Positions 55,795 through 64,000 of a stretch of DNA of 64,000 bases are shown here, piece by piece. The notes under the pieces were generated by a model. It did not search any database. It was not told the DNA's origin and saw only the letters and a list, made by a program, of their open reading frames with translations. The stretch's first letter is position 1, and every line of letters begins with the position of its first letter. This DNA comes from Izhakiella australiensis (GTDB lineage Bacteria; Pseudomonadota; Gammaproteobacteria; Enterobacterales; Enterobacteriaceae): NCBI RefSeq assembly GCF_002006995.1, contig NZ_MRUL01000010.1, positions 62,001 to 126,000 of the forward strand, written 5' to 3'. Position numbers and translations under genes: made by a program.

Positions 55795-56222
55795 CGGCAG
55801 GCTATCCCACCCGCTACTCTGCCATTGACTTATGCAGGTTTTAATCATTACGACGTCAGCGCCGCCGCTGTCGTTTAGCGTTATTTACATAACAAATGAT
55901 AAGAAAATAAAAAACTACAATACTGCCATCAGAACAGAATTTAGGACCAGCCTTACTCCTCTGGCGATGTAATCAACCAAAAACCTCGCACTAATCGCTA
56001 AATTTCACCAACCTGATGATTTCTCACGAAATTAACAGCGAAAGTTCACATTAAGTGCTTTTTTTATAACTTACAGTTATAAAAATGCCTCAAAGCGCAA
56101 AAGTCTCCCAACAAAACATTATTAGCCTGCTATTAATTTTTCTCGTTACCAGACCTATAATTATTTTCGTGATGTAAGTCACACCTAATAAATAGAACAA
56201 AACATCAGACGAGGAAAAAAAC
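55795..56222. other. argR-yhcN intergenic region
   Basis: About 430 bp with no gene. It is A+T-rich towards the right and ends in a CRP-like site and a possible -10 (TAATAA near 56187) before the first yhcN-family gene. No clear argR terminator is visible. Confidence 0.6.
56168..56183 (+). promoter_or_regulatory. CRP-like site upstream of the yhcN array
   Basis: CGTGA-TGTAAG-TCACA matches the CRP core TGTGA-N6-TCACA at 9 of 10 positions. It is about 40 bp before the first yhcN-family start, close enough to overlap the promoter. Confidence 0.55.
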
Positions 56223-56486
56223 ATGCCTATCAAAACTACCATCGCAGCCGTTAGCTTGCTTTCAATATTGTCATTCGGCGCTTTTGCCGCAGATTCTGTT
56301 AACAGTGACCAGGCGAAAAATCTTCAGTCCGTGGGCGTAGTTAGCGTCACCGTCGGCGGTGGTTCCCCCATGGATCTGCACAACGCATTAGATAATAAAG
56401 CGGCTGAACAAGGTGCTTCCGCCTATCGGGTAATCGAAGCCCGTGAGTCAGGTAACTGGCACGCAACGGCAGAGCTTTATAAGTAA
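56223..56486 (+). CDS. yhcN: YhcN family (DUF1471) periplasmic protein, copy 1
   Basis: An 87-residue secreted protein: signal peptide (MPIKTTIAAVSLLSILSFGA, cleaved near AFA-ADS) followed by the DUF1471 fold ending NWHATAELYK. It is the copy closest to E. coli YhcN, which is the same length and is linked to acid and peroxide stress. It sits next to argR as yhcN does in E. coli. Function of the family is poorly defined; members include BhsA and McbA. Confidence 0.92.
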   Translation: MPIKTTIAAVSLLSILSFGAFAADSVNSDQAKNLQSVGVVSVTVGGGSPMDLHNALDNKAAEQGASAYRVIEARESGNWHATAELYK

Positions 56487-56524
56487 GCCACGGCAGCATT
56501 TGTAGCGGTTAAACAACAAACAAA

Positions 56525-56566
56525 ATACCCCCGACCGTCAAAATGATCGGTCAACCAGTCGGGTAT
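56525..56566 (+). other. Nested inverted repeat between yhcN copies 1 and 2
   Basis: ATACCC...GGGTAT encloses GACCG...CGGTC, giving a possible stem-loop in the 104-bp spacer. No T run follows. It may be a processing or attenuation element. Confidence 0.4.
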
Positions 56567-56590
56567 GCGAAAAAATCAGGAGCGTTCACC

Positions 56591-56860
56591 ATGAAAACTA
56601 AATTAGCACTCGCCATCGTAGGTCTGACATCCGTTCTTTCATTTGGCGCCAGCGCCGCCCAGTTGGTAACTGATGAAGTTGCTCAGCAGCAAAATCTGCA
56701 GCCAATCGGAACGATCAGCGTCAGCGGCATCGACAGTTCGCCAATGACAATTCGTCAGGATCTATCGCAGAAAGCCGATGCGCAAGGCGCCAGTAAATAT
56801 CGCGTCGTTGAGGCTTATAACAACGGCAACTATCACGCAACGGCTGAAATATATAAATAA
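56591..56860 (+). CDS. YhcN family (DUF1471) periplasmic protein, copy 2
   Basis: An 89-residue secreted DUF1471 protein starting MKTKLALAIVGLTSVLSFGA, cleaved near ASA-AQL. The mature domain has the LSQKADAQGASKYRVVEA and NYHATAEIYK motifs shared with copies 1 and 3. The start ATG 56591 has AGGAG upstream; a frame 16 codons longer is open but has no signal-peptide logic. It appears to be a tandem duplicate. Confidence 0.88.
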   Translation: MKTKLALAIVGLTSVLSFGASAAQLVTDEVAQQQNLQPIGTISVSGIDSSPMTIRQDLSQKADAQGASKYRVVEAYNNGNYHATAEIYK

Positions 56861-56946
56861 GCTGCGTTCAGACGCCTGCCCGGGCATCCGGCGTTTACCG
56901 CTGGCCGATACCGGTCCGTTGAATGCACTGAAATGAGGAGACAGTT

Positions 56947-57210
56947 ATGAAAAATAGAAAAATCATCACCGTATTTGGTCTGCTGGCTGCCATGAGTTTC
57001 GGCGCGTCAGCGGCACAGCTGGTAAACGACCAGCAGGCAAGCGGTTTGCAATCCGTTGGAACCGTATCGCTGGGCGGCGTAGCCGGCGCACCGGCAGATA
57101 TCCGCCAGCAGCTGTCGCAAAAGGCAGATGCTCAAGGCGCCGCAGCCTATCGTATCGTCGAAGCACGCAACAACGATACCTGGCATGTGACCGCCGAGCT
57201 GTATAAATAA
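56947..57210 (+). CDS. YhcN family (DUF1471) periplasmic protein, copy 3
   Basis: An 87-residue secreted DUF1471 protein (MKNRKIITVFGLLAAMSFGA, cleaved near ASA-AQL) ending TWHVTAELYK. It is closer to copy 2 than to copy 1 (both keep LSQKADAQGA). GAGGAG lies just before the ATG, and a terminator follows 30 bp on. Confidence 0.88.
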   Translation: MKNRKIITVFGLLAAMSFGASAAQLVNDQQASGLQSVGTVSLGGVAGAPADIRQQLSQKADAQGAAAYRIVEARNNDTWHVTAELYK

Positions 57211-57239
57211 TTCCTCGTCAGCTTGAATGACGAACCCTT

Positions 57240-57264
57240 GACCCCGCTCGCCGGGGTCTTTTTT
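57240..57264 (+). terminator. Terminator after the yhcN array
   Basis: GACCCCG/CGGGGTC stem with a TTTTTT tract, ending the tandem array. The T run overlaps the end of the convergent barstar-like gene. Confidence 0.85.
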
Positions 57265-57541
57265 ATTCCTTTAATTGCAGATTAAAACGTAGCTGACCTT
57301 CCAGCTCTTCTTCCGCTTCGTCAAATAAAAGAATCAATGCGCCATAGCGCCGCTTCTGCCCACTGCCCAGATTGGCGAAGACGATTTCCAGCGGGAGCGG
57401 CAGTAAGGATTCCGTCACAACATCCCACAGACTGTCCAAATCGACTATCCGCTTATCCGCCAGAAAAAATCGTTCGCTGAACTGACGATAAAAATGCGCC
57501 TGATCCACTATTTGGTTAAAATCAAAAACTTCGCATCTCAT
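57263..57541 (-). CDS. yhcO: Barstar family protein YhcO
   Basis: A 92-residue protein with the barstar fold: ribonuclease inhibitor relatives in many bacteria. The conserved core WDVVTESLLPLPLEIVFANL is seen. The target nuclease, if any, is not known. It is the homologue of E. coli YhcO, which likewise sits between yhcN and the aae operon. No obvious RNase gene lies next to it. Confidence 0.88.
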   Translation of the reverse strand: MRCEVFDFNQIVDQAHFYRQFSERFFLADKRIVDLDSLWDVVTESLLPLPLEIVFANLGSGQKRRYGALILLFDEAEEELEGQLRFNLQLKE

Positions 57542-57588
57542 GCTGGTTTTTCCCGGCCTGATAAGGGCGGAGCAGACCGCCCGATGGT

Positions 57589-59043
57589 TTATAATCCACC
57601 AATGTGTAAGGCCTTCACTTCGAGGAACTCATCGAGGCCTAGCACAGAACCTTCGCGCCCTAAACCCGACTCTTTCACGCCGCCAAACGGCGCCAGTTCG
57701 GTGGAAACCGCACACTCGTTAACACCAACCATACCACTCTCTAACGCGGCAGAAACCCGGAATACGCGCTGCAGATTCTGCGTGTAGAAATAAGCAGCGA
57801 GGCCATACTCGGTGTCGTTGGCGCGGCGGATAACCTCTTCTTCGCTATCAAAACGAAAGCAGGCGGCAACCGGTCCGAAGGTTTCTTCCTGAGCCAGCTG
57901 CATTTTCTCGTTGGCATCGGCGATAACCGTGGGCTGCCAGAAATTACCGCCCAGCGGGTGATGATCGCCGCCGGTGGTAATCCGGCCGCCTTTTTCCAGC
58001 GCGTCTTTAACGTGTTCCTGCACTTTTTCTACGGCGTTTTTATCAATCAGCGGCCCAACGATCACGCCGTCGTCCATACCGTTCCCCACTTTCAGCTTGC
58101 CGACCTCTTCAGAAAGCTGGCTGACAAAGCGGTCATAGATGCGGCTATGAATAAAGAAGCGGTTAACGCTGACGCACACCTGACCGGCATTGCGGAATTT
58201 ATTGGCAATGGCGCCTTTAACCGCAGCGTCGATATCGGCGTCTTCAAACACAATGTATGGGGCGTTGCCGCCAAGTTCCATCGACACCTTTTTCATCGTT
58301 TCAGCCGCATTGCGCACCAGCAGTTTTCCCACCTGCGTGGAGCCGGTAAACGAGATTTTACGTACCCGCTTACTTGCCATAATCGCGTCGCTAATCGCCG
58401 ACGTATCGCCCGCAACCGCGTTGAGCACGCCATCAGGCACGCCGGCTTTTTTCGCCAGAGCCAGCAGCGCAAACGCACTCAGCGGCGTATTGTTCGCAGG
58501 CTTGATAATTCCGGTACAGCCGGCCGCTAGCGCTGGCCCCAGCTTGCGCGTTAGCATCGCCATCGGGAAATTCCACGGGGTGATCGCCGCCACCACGCCA
58601 ACCGGTTCGCGGGTAGCCAGGATTCGGCTACCGGCTTTAGCCGGGGGAATAATTTCACCGTTAGCGCGCTTTGCCTGCTCGGCGAACCATTGGATAAAGC
58701 TGGCGGCGTATTCAACCTCACCTTCGGCTTCTTTCAGCGGCTTGCCCTGCTCCGCCGTCATCAGTTTCCCCAGCCAGCTTTTATGTTCGATCATCAGCTG
58801 ATACCAGCGATAGAGAATTTCTGAGCGTGATTTTGCAATGCGGGCGCGCCAGTCAGGGAAGGCCTGATATGCGGCATCAATAGCCGCTTCAGTTTCGCTT
58901 TTGCCTGCGCGCGCAACCCTGGCGATAAGGTCGCCGGTTGCGGGATTGAGCACCTCGAAGGTATCACTGAGGCTAAGCCACTGGCCGTTGACGAGATAAC
59001 CCGTCCGGAACAGTTCATGCTGCTGCAGGGTCTGCATATTCAT
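57589..59043 (-). CDS. Succinate-semialdehyde dehydrogenase-like (GabD family) aldehyde dehydrogenase
   Basis: An NAD(P)-dependent aldehyde dehydrogenase closely resembling GabD: TPWNFPMAMLTRKLGPALAAG, the glutamate in KVSMELGGNAPYIVFED, and the catalytic Cys in NAGQVCVSVNR near 290. The 484 residues (E. coli GabD 482) start at ATG 59041-59043, 5 nt after GGAGG. GabD itself has a second cysteine two residues after the catalytic one; here it is Ser, so a disulfide switch there is unlikely. It lies between yhcO and aaeB, where E. coli has no gene. Exact substrate is unknown. Confidence 0.9.
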   Translation of the reverse strand: MNMQTLQQHELFRTGYLVNGQWLSLSDTFEVLNPATGDLIARVARAGKSETEAAIDAAYQAFPDWRARIAKSRSEILYRWYQLMIEHKSWLGKLMTAEQGKPLKEAEGEVEYAASFIQWFAEQAKRANGEIIPPAKAGSRILATREPVGVVAAITPWNFPMAMLTRKLGPALAAGCTGIIKPANNTPLSAFALLALAKKAGVPDGVLNAVAGDTSAISDAIMASKRVRKISFTGSTQVGKLLVRNAAETMKKVSMELGGNAPYIVFEDADIDAAVKGAIANKFRNAGQVCVSVNRFFIHSRIYDRFVSQLSEEVGKLKVGNGMDDGVIVGPLIDKNAVEKVQEHVKDALEKGGRITTGGDHHPLGGNFWQPTVIADANEKMQLAQEETFGPVAACFRFDSEEEVIRRANDTEYGLAAYFYTQNLQRVFRVSAALESGMVGVNECAVSTELAPFGGVKESGLGREGSVLGLDEFLEVKALHIGGL

Positions 59044-59154
59044 CTTGTCCTCCAGTTGTTTAAGCATCCTGAAGGATAAGTATAGATGGCAATAGCGGCC
59101 TGCCGCCGTAGGTGGGTACGCTTTCAGACAACAGGCGCTCAGAACGACGCGACT

Positions 59155-61113
59155 TTATATTTGCACCAGCGCATTTTGATATTTTTTCAGCATCATCACC
59201 AGCCGTGAAACGGGCTCGCTAACGCTAACGGGGGCCTGGTACTGCACCAGTTTTTGCTGATAAATGTCCAGTTCATCCAGCAGATGTTGAAAATAAATTC
59301 GACGACGGCTGTCGCTGCGCGCGGCGATCACCCGATCCGCACTGTGGCGCAGCTGCTTATGAAAGCCAGAAAGGTCAGCATTGACCGGCACATCCGCATT
59401 ACGTAAACGCTGGTGGCATATAATCAGCGTCAAACCGATGCGGTATTTATCGATATCGCCGGGGAACAGGTTCAGCAATAAAAACAGCTGCTGGTAAAGC
59501 GCTGGCAGATGGTTTTCCTGACGGCGCGCTTTGTTGGTGGTCATCGCAGATACTGCGGCATACATCAGCCGGTTAAGCAGTTTACGACCGGTTCGGGCGC
59601 GAGAATTATCGCGGATCAGCAGGATCACCATCAGAGAAACAAAGCAGCCAATCACCTGGCCAAGAGTGTTATCCAGAAAGGCGTTGATGTTAAAAGACAT
59701 CGGATTATCCAGGACCAGCACGTTGATCGTTCCCACCAGAGCTCCCAGGGTACCGATCTGCCGGCGCTGGGTCAGAATCCCGGCAATAAAGGCCATGACG
59801 CCCAGCGAAATGCAGAGCAATAGCATACTTTGCTGGGTTGCCGGCATGATGAAAGCAAAATAGAACAACCCCAGCGGCAGAGCGACGATCATGCCGTAAA
59901 GAAAGTCTTTTGCCATCATTAGCGGATTGGGCGTACGCATTGCCAGCGCGGTAATCACCGCCAGCATCACCATACAACCGCTGCCGGAGCTCCAGCCGGT
60001 CCATAACCAGAATAACGAGCCGGCGGCAGTGGCGACAAAAGTGCGGATACCGTTAATCATTGCATGATGGGTTTCGGCAGATCGCGCTTTGATCACCACT
60101 TCGCCTTCCATCACTTCTTCTTCCGTGCGGCTAATACTGCAGTTAGTATGCACGCCCTTCATCAGCAGGGAGTAGCGCGTCGCCGCGCCCACCCAGTTGC
60201 TGATAGTTTCAGGTGAGTTGCTGTTGCCGCCGGCGGTAATCACACGACGTAGCAGTTTTAAACGCTTACGAACTTCCTGCGCGCTTTCCACTGGTTGTTC
60301 AAAAAAGACGCGAAAATGAGGCGGGATGTATTCGCTGCTCGAATTCTGGATCAGAAAGGTTTCACCGGCCTGGGTTATCAGCATCAGCGACAGCGAATTC
60401 AGCGCCTTAAGGCGCCGGTTAACCCGCAGCCAACGGGAGGACTCCATCATCAGATTACTACGCATGCCGTTTAACGCCGTGGTACGCCGCACCAGCGCTG
60501 CCCAGGATTTATCAACATCGTCACGATCCTGATGTGCAACGCACAGCTGCATCAGGTGGTAATGTTCGATCAGCAGCGCTTCTATTTCACGATCGATCTC
60601 ATTTTTAATCGATCGCGGCGAAAACAGCAGATCCGCCAGCACCGCACAGACAATGCCGATGATGATTTCACTACAGCGTTCAACGGCAAACTGCGGCGCT
60701 AACAGCAGCGAGCCCTGCGCATCGGCGCTGACGACGATAATTAATGCGGTGTAGCCTGCCAGCGCCAGGGCGTATGAGTTCTCAACCCGCACCAGCGAAG
60801 AAAGCCAGACGCAGCCACCGGCCCAGATACAGCACAAAAGCAGCATCACCACCGGTGCGCGGATAGTGGTTATCATGATCGCCAGCGCGGCGATGCAGCC
60901 GATAAAAGTACCGATAATACGCAGCATGCCGCGATAGCGAAGCGCGCCGGAATAGGGATCGCCGCCGGCGACAAATGCCGTGCCGCCGGCAACAATACAG
61001 GCAGTCATTACCGCCCAGCGCGGTGTCTCAAGATTAAAGTGAAAACCGATCGTCAGCGCCAGAACCAGCGCAAACGTCAGTTTTACCGGGAAACGAAGCT
61101 GATGCCAGGACAT
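59155..61113 (-). CDS. aaeB: Aromatic carboxylic acid efflux pump membrane subunit AaeB
   Basis: AaeB is the FUSC-family membrane component of the p-hydroxybenzoate efflux pump. The 652 residues (E. coli 655) contain two blocks of about five hydrophobic segments (residues about 13-160 and 365-510), the fusaric-acid-resistance architecture. It is 9 bp after aaeA. Confidence 0.95.
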   Translation of the reverse strand: MSWHQLRFPVKLTFALVLALTIGFHFNLETPRWAVMTACIVAGGTAFVAGGDPYSGALRYRGMLRIIGTFIGCIAALAIMITTIRAPVVMLLLCCIWAGGCVWLSSLVRVENSYALALAGYTALIIVVSADAQGSLLLAPQFAVERCSEIIIGIVCAVLADLLFSPRSIKNEIDREIEALLIEHYHLMQLCVAHQDRDDVDKSWAALVRRTTALNGMRSNLMMESSRWLRVNRRLKALNSLSLMLITQAGETFLIQNSSSEYIPPHFRVFFEQPVESAQEVRKRLKLLRRVITAGGNSNSPETISNWVGAATRYSLLMKGVHTNCSISRTEEEVMEGEVVIKARSAETHHAMINGIRTFVATAAGSLFWLWTGWSSGSGCMVMLAVITALAMRTPNPLMMAKDFLYGMIVALPLGLFYFAFIMPATQQSMLLLCISLGVMAFIAGILTQRRQIGTLGALVGTINVLVLDNPMSFNINAFLDNTLGQVIGCFVSLMVILLIRDNSRARTGRKLLNRLMYAAVSAMTTNKARRQENHLPALYQQLFLLLNLFPGDIDKYRIGLTLIICHQRLRNADVPVNADLSGFHKQLRHSADRVIAARSDSRRRIYFQHLLDELDIYQQKLVQYQAPVSVSEPVSRLVMMLKKYQNALVQI

Positions 61114-61122
61114 AGACGGCGC

Positions 61123-62055
61123 TTAACCGAATTCACGCAGGCGATTAACCAGCTTCATCAGCGGCGAAGTTTCGCGCTGCTGACGATCTTTTTCGCCGGT
61201 CACCACCACGGTCGCGGTTGTTCCTGCCGGATAGAGATTGCCGGGCTGCCTGTCGAGGCGAATACGCACCGGGACACGCTGCGCCAGCCGGACCCACTCA
61301 AGGTTGGAATCGACGGTCGCCATCCCTTTGCTGTCAACACTGGTACTGCTATTGGTGACGCCTGCGGCAATGCTTTCAACCGTGCCTTTCAATATCTGAT
61401 TACTGCCAAGCGGGGTGATTTCCGCCCGGTATCCGGGATGAACGCCCGCCAGCTTAGTCTCTTCCATATAAGCTTGCAGGTAATAACTGCCGGCTTTTAC
61501 CAGCGCAACCGCCGTTGAGCCACGGGTAATAAATTCGCCGGTATAAACGTTCAGATTAGTGACCCAGCCATCGGCAGGGGCGCTTACCGTGGTACGCGCC
61601 AGATCGAGTTTTGCCATATCGCGCACGGCGATAGCTTTCGCCAGCTGATGCTGCGTGGTTTGCAAATCGTTATTGGCCTGATCGATGGCCTCACGCGACA
61701 TTGCCGAGGTTCCTAAGCGGTTGCGGCGCGATGCTTCACGCTGCTTTTCGGCGGCCAGCGACTGGTAATAGGCAACGTCGGCTTCATCTTCTTCCAGCGC
61801 TTTCTGGTAGCGCAACCGGTCAATGACAAACAGCACGTCGCCCTGCTTAACCCGTTGGTTATCATGCACCATGACCTGCGTTACCAAACCGGTAACGTCC
61901 GGAGCAATCGCGACGACGTCGGCACTGAATTTTGCATCGCGCGTCCAGGGCGATTCGGTATAAAACACCCAGGCACGGAAAATAACCACTACCGCGATGA
62001 TGACCAGAATAAGCGTGATGGCGAAACGGGAAATTTTTCTTGTTAGAGCTTTCAC
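61123..62055 (-). CDS. aaeA: p-hydroxybenzoic acid efflux pump periplasmic subunit AaeA
   Basis: AaeA is the membrane-fusion (HlyD/EmrA-like) partner of AaeB. The 310 residues equal E. coli from a GTG start at 62053-62055, 5 nt after [23 protein letters not shown]. An N-terminal membrane anchor, a lipoyl-like half ([23 protein letters not shown]), a coiled-coil hairpin and the return lipoyl half follow. The longer open frame is not conserved. Confidence 0.95.
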   Translation of the reverse strand: MKALTRKISRFAITLILVIIAVVVIFRAWVFYTESPWTRDAKFSADVVAIAPDVTGLVTQVMVHDNQRVKQGDVLFVIDRLRYQKALEEDEADVAYYQSLAAEKQREASRRNRLGTSAMSREAIDQANNDLQTTQHQLAKAIAVRDMAKLDLARTTVSAPADGWVTNLNVYTGEFITRGSTAVALVKAGSYYLQAYMEETKLAGVHPGYRAEITPLGSNQILKGTVESIAAGVTNSSTSVDSKGMATVDSNLEWVRLAQRVPVRIRLDRQPGNLYPAGTTATVVVTGEKDRQQRETSPLMKLVNRLREFG

Positions 62056-62062
62056 TGTGACC

Positions 62063-62266
62063 TCAAACGAACAGGCGTGATACCAGATAAAACAAACAGC
62101 AATATAGCGCAGTATTGAAAAGTGCCGGATGCCAGACGAAATCATAGATGCCGGTTGGCGTCAAAACGCGACGCGCTAACCAGAACAGCATCAGTGCGAT
62201 GATGATTTCGACAAATACGGGGGGAAACGACAGCCCAAATATGACAATAACCGGAAACACACTCAT
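62063..62266 (-). CDS. aaeX: AaeX inner-membrane protein (DUF1656)
   Basis: A 67-residue membrane protein with two hydrophobic segments, starting [16 protein letters not shown] and ending [17 protein letters not shown], near-identical to E. coli AaeX. It heads aaeXAB; its function in the pump is not known. Confidence 0.94.
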   Translation of the reverse strand: MSVFPVIVIFGLSFPPVFVEIIIALMLFWLARRVLTPTGIYDFVWHPALFNTALYCCLFYLVSRLFV

Positions 62267-62475
62267 TTTTAGTCCTCAGGAAAAACGGACCGGCGCTCCC
62301 CTGATTAGCACCCGGCGCTGCTCTGCGACCGGATTGGTAACAGTTAACGGCTTGCTGATGACCAGGCTTAAGGTACATTATCAATGATAATCGCCACCGC
62401 CAAACATAAAGCTGCCGTAAAAACCAAACGCGACGTTAAGGGGCGATTACGGCAGGGAACACTTGCCAGAAACCG

Positions 62476-62497
62476 TATAGTAACGTTGTTTACTATA
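62476..62497. promoter_or_regulatory. 22-bp perfect inverted repeat between aaeX and aaeR
   Basis: TATAGTAA-N6-TTACTATA is an 8-bp perfect inverted repeat with a 6-bp centre. It lies in the divergent aaeX/aaeR region, a likely operator for AaeR. A CRP-like site follows 14 bp to the right. Confidence 0.6.
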
Positions 62498-62511
62498 ACT
62501 AAGCTAGCAAA

Positions 62512-62527
62512 TGTGATCTAAATCACT
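62512..62527 (+). promoter_or_regulatory. CRP-like site between aaeX and aaeR
   Basis: TGTGA-TCTAAA-TCACT matches the CRP core TGTGA-N6-TCACA at 9 of 10 positions, 18 bp before the aaeR start. Confidence 0.55.
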
Positions 62528-62545
62528 TTTAAGCCAGAGTGAATA

Positions 62546-63466
62546 ATGGAAAGACTCAAGGGGATGTCCGTCTTCGCCCGGGTGGTAGAGATGGGGTCAT
62601 TTACTGCCGCCGCGCGCCAGCTCAATATGAGCGTTTCAGCTATCAGCCAGATTGTATCCCGGCTGGAGGACGAGCTACAGGTTAAGTTACTGAATCGCAG
62701 CACCCGCAGTATCGGACTTACCGAAGCCGGACGCATCTATTATCAGGGCTGTCGCCGCATGCTTTCTGAAGCACAGCAGGTGCATGAGCAGATTTATGCG
62801 TTTAACAATACGCCGGTAGGCACCTTGCGCATCGGCAGCTCCACGACCATGGCGCAGAATGTCCTGGCGCTGATGACGGCTGAAATGCTGAGGGAGTTCC
62901 CCGGCCTGACAGTAAACATACTGACTGGCAACCCGGTTCCCGACCTGATCACCGACGGCCTCGATTTGGTTATCCGCGTTGGCACACTCCAGGACTCCAG
63001 CCTGTATTCACGACGTCTCGGCAGTATGCCGATGGTGGTGTGCGCCGCACGCCGCTATCTTGCCGAACAGGGAATACCAGAAAAGCCTGCCGATTTGAAT
63101 AATTTCACCTGGCTTGAATACAGCGTGCGCCCGGATAACAGCTTTGAGCTGGTATCCCCTGAGGGCACGGTATCGCGCCTTTCACCCCAGAGCCGCTACG
63201 CAACGAACGATCCCCTGACGCTCAATCGCTGGTTGAAAAGCGGCGTGGGCATTGCTTACGTCCCAATGCTGTGGGTGATCGATGAGCTTAACAATGGCGA
63301 AATCGAGACCCTGTTCAATGGCTATCAATCGCCGCCGAAGCCAGTTTATGCGGTCTACACCGAAAAAGATAAGCTTCCGCTAAAAGTCCAGGTCTGCATT
63401 AATTACCTGACCGACTACTTCGACAAAGTTGCGCAAACCTGGCATGCGCACCGGGATCAAAATTAA
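62546..63466 (+). CDS. aaeR: LysR-family activator of the aae efflux operon
   Basis: AaeR activates aaeXAB in response to aromatic carboxylic acids. The 306 residues (E. coli 309) start MERLKGMSVFARVVEMGSFT with the N-terminal helix-turn-helix (AAARQLNMSVSAISQIVSRL) and a periplasmic-binding-like effector domain. Divergent from aaeX with 279 bp between. Confidence 0.95.
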   Translation: MERLKGMSVFARVVEMGSFTAAARQLNMSVSAISQIVSRLEDELQVKLLNRSTRSIGLTEAGRIYYQGCRRMLSEAQQVHEQIYAFNNTPVGTLRIGSSTTMAQNVLALMTAEMLREFPGLTVNILTGNPVPDLITDGLDLVIRVGTLQDSSLYSRRLGSMPMVVCAARRYLAEQGIPEKPADLNNFTWLEYSVRPDNSFELVSPEGTVSRLSPQSRYATNDPLTLNRWLKSGVGIAYVPMLWVIDELNNGEIETLFNGYQSPPKPVYAVYTEKDKLPLKVQVCINYLTDYFDKVAQTWHAHRDQN

Positions 63467-63532
63467 CAACAGGCGTTCAGTAAACTGAACGCCTGCCAGA
63501 TTGTGGTTAAATTTAAACGGGCGCTGGCGCGA

Positions 63533-64000
<468 letters not shown>

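Noticed and set aside
57263-57541. Toxin-antitoxin system around the barstar-like yhcO
   Set aside because: No RNase or toxin-like partner is adjacent; the gene is the ordinary E. coli yhcO orthologue.

Overview
This window is a stretch of conserved chromosome from an enterobacterium (Gammaproteobacteria, Enterobacterales). The proteins are close to Escherichia coli K-12 homologues almost throughout, and the gene order follows the E. coli pnp-to-tldD segment. The gains and losses relative to E. coli, together with the protein sequences, suggest an Erwinia/Pantoea-type genus; that placement is inference. I saw no insertion sequence, prophage, CRISPR array or rRNA operon.

Layout. 1-8430 (minus): pnp (3' part outside the window), rpsO, truB, rbfA, infB, nusA, rimP, the classic translation/RNA-processing operon, headed by metY (tRNA-fMet). 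8779-14476 (minus): leuU, secG, glmM, folP, ftsH, rlmE. 14603-19258: yhbY, greA, dacB, obgE, rpmA-rplU. 19552-24757: ispB, an accessory AhpD-like/MocR-like divergent pair, sfsB, murA, ibaG. 24884-27970 (minus): mlaFEDCB, the lipid-asymmetry ABC system. 28187-36197 (plus): yrbG-kdsD-kdsC-lptC-lptA-lptB-rpoN-hpf-ptsN-rapZ-npr, linking Kdo synthesis and LPS export to sigma-54 and the nitrogen PTS. 36207-40124: mtgA, the sRNA arcZ and arcB, with long A+T-rich gene-free gaps on both sides of arcB. 40900-46895: gltBD with a leader ORF overlapping its start. 47000-50655 (minus): sspB, sspA, rpsI, rplM, zapE. 50822-55794: zapG, degQ, degS, mdh, argR. 56223-64000: three tandem yhcN-family genes, a barstar-like gene, an extra semialdehyde dehydrogenase gene, aaeXAB with divergent aaeR, and the 3' part of tldD.

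Functionally the window is dominated by translation (S15, S9, L13, L21, L27, IF2, NusA, RimP, RbfA, TruB, RlmE, Hpf), envelope biogenesis (GlmM, MurA, DacB, MtgA, Mla, Kds/Lpt, SecG, DegQ/DegS, ZapE/ZapG) and nitrogen, carbon or redox control (RpoN, PtsN/NPr/RapZ, ArcB/ArcZ, GltBD, ArgR).

No wholly new multi-gene system is evident. The observations most worth a second look are: the gltB-overlapping upstream ORF and a near-consensus Lrp box in the gltB upstream region; the absence of elbB and yhcC on either side of arcB while arcZ is kept; the AhpD/MocR cassette with its own inverted repeat; the tripled yhcN-family array with a CRP-like site; and the dehydrogenase gene inserted into the aae efflux locus together with a perfect 22-bp palindrome between aaeX and aaeR.
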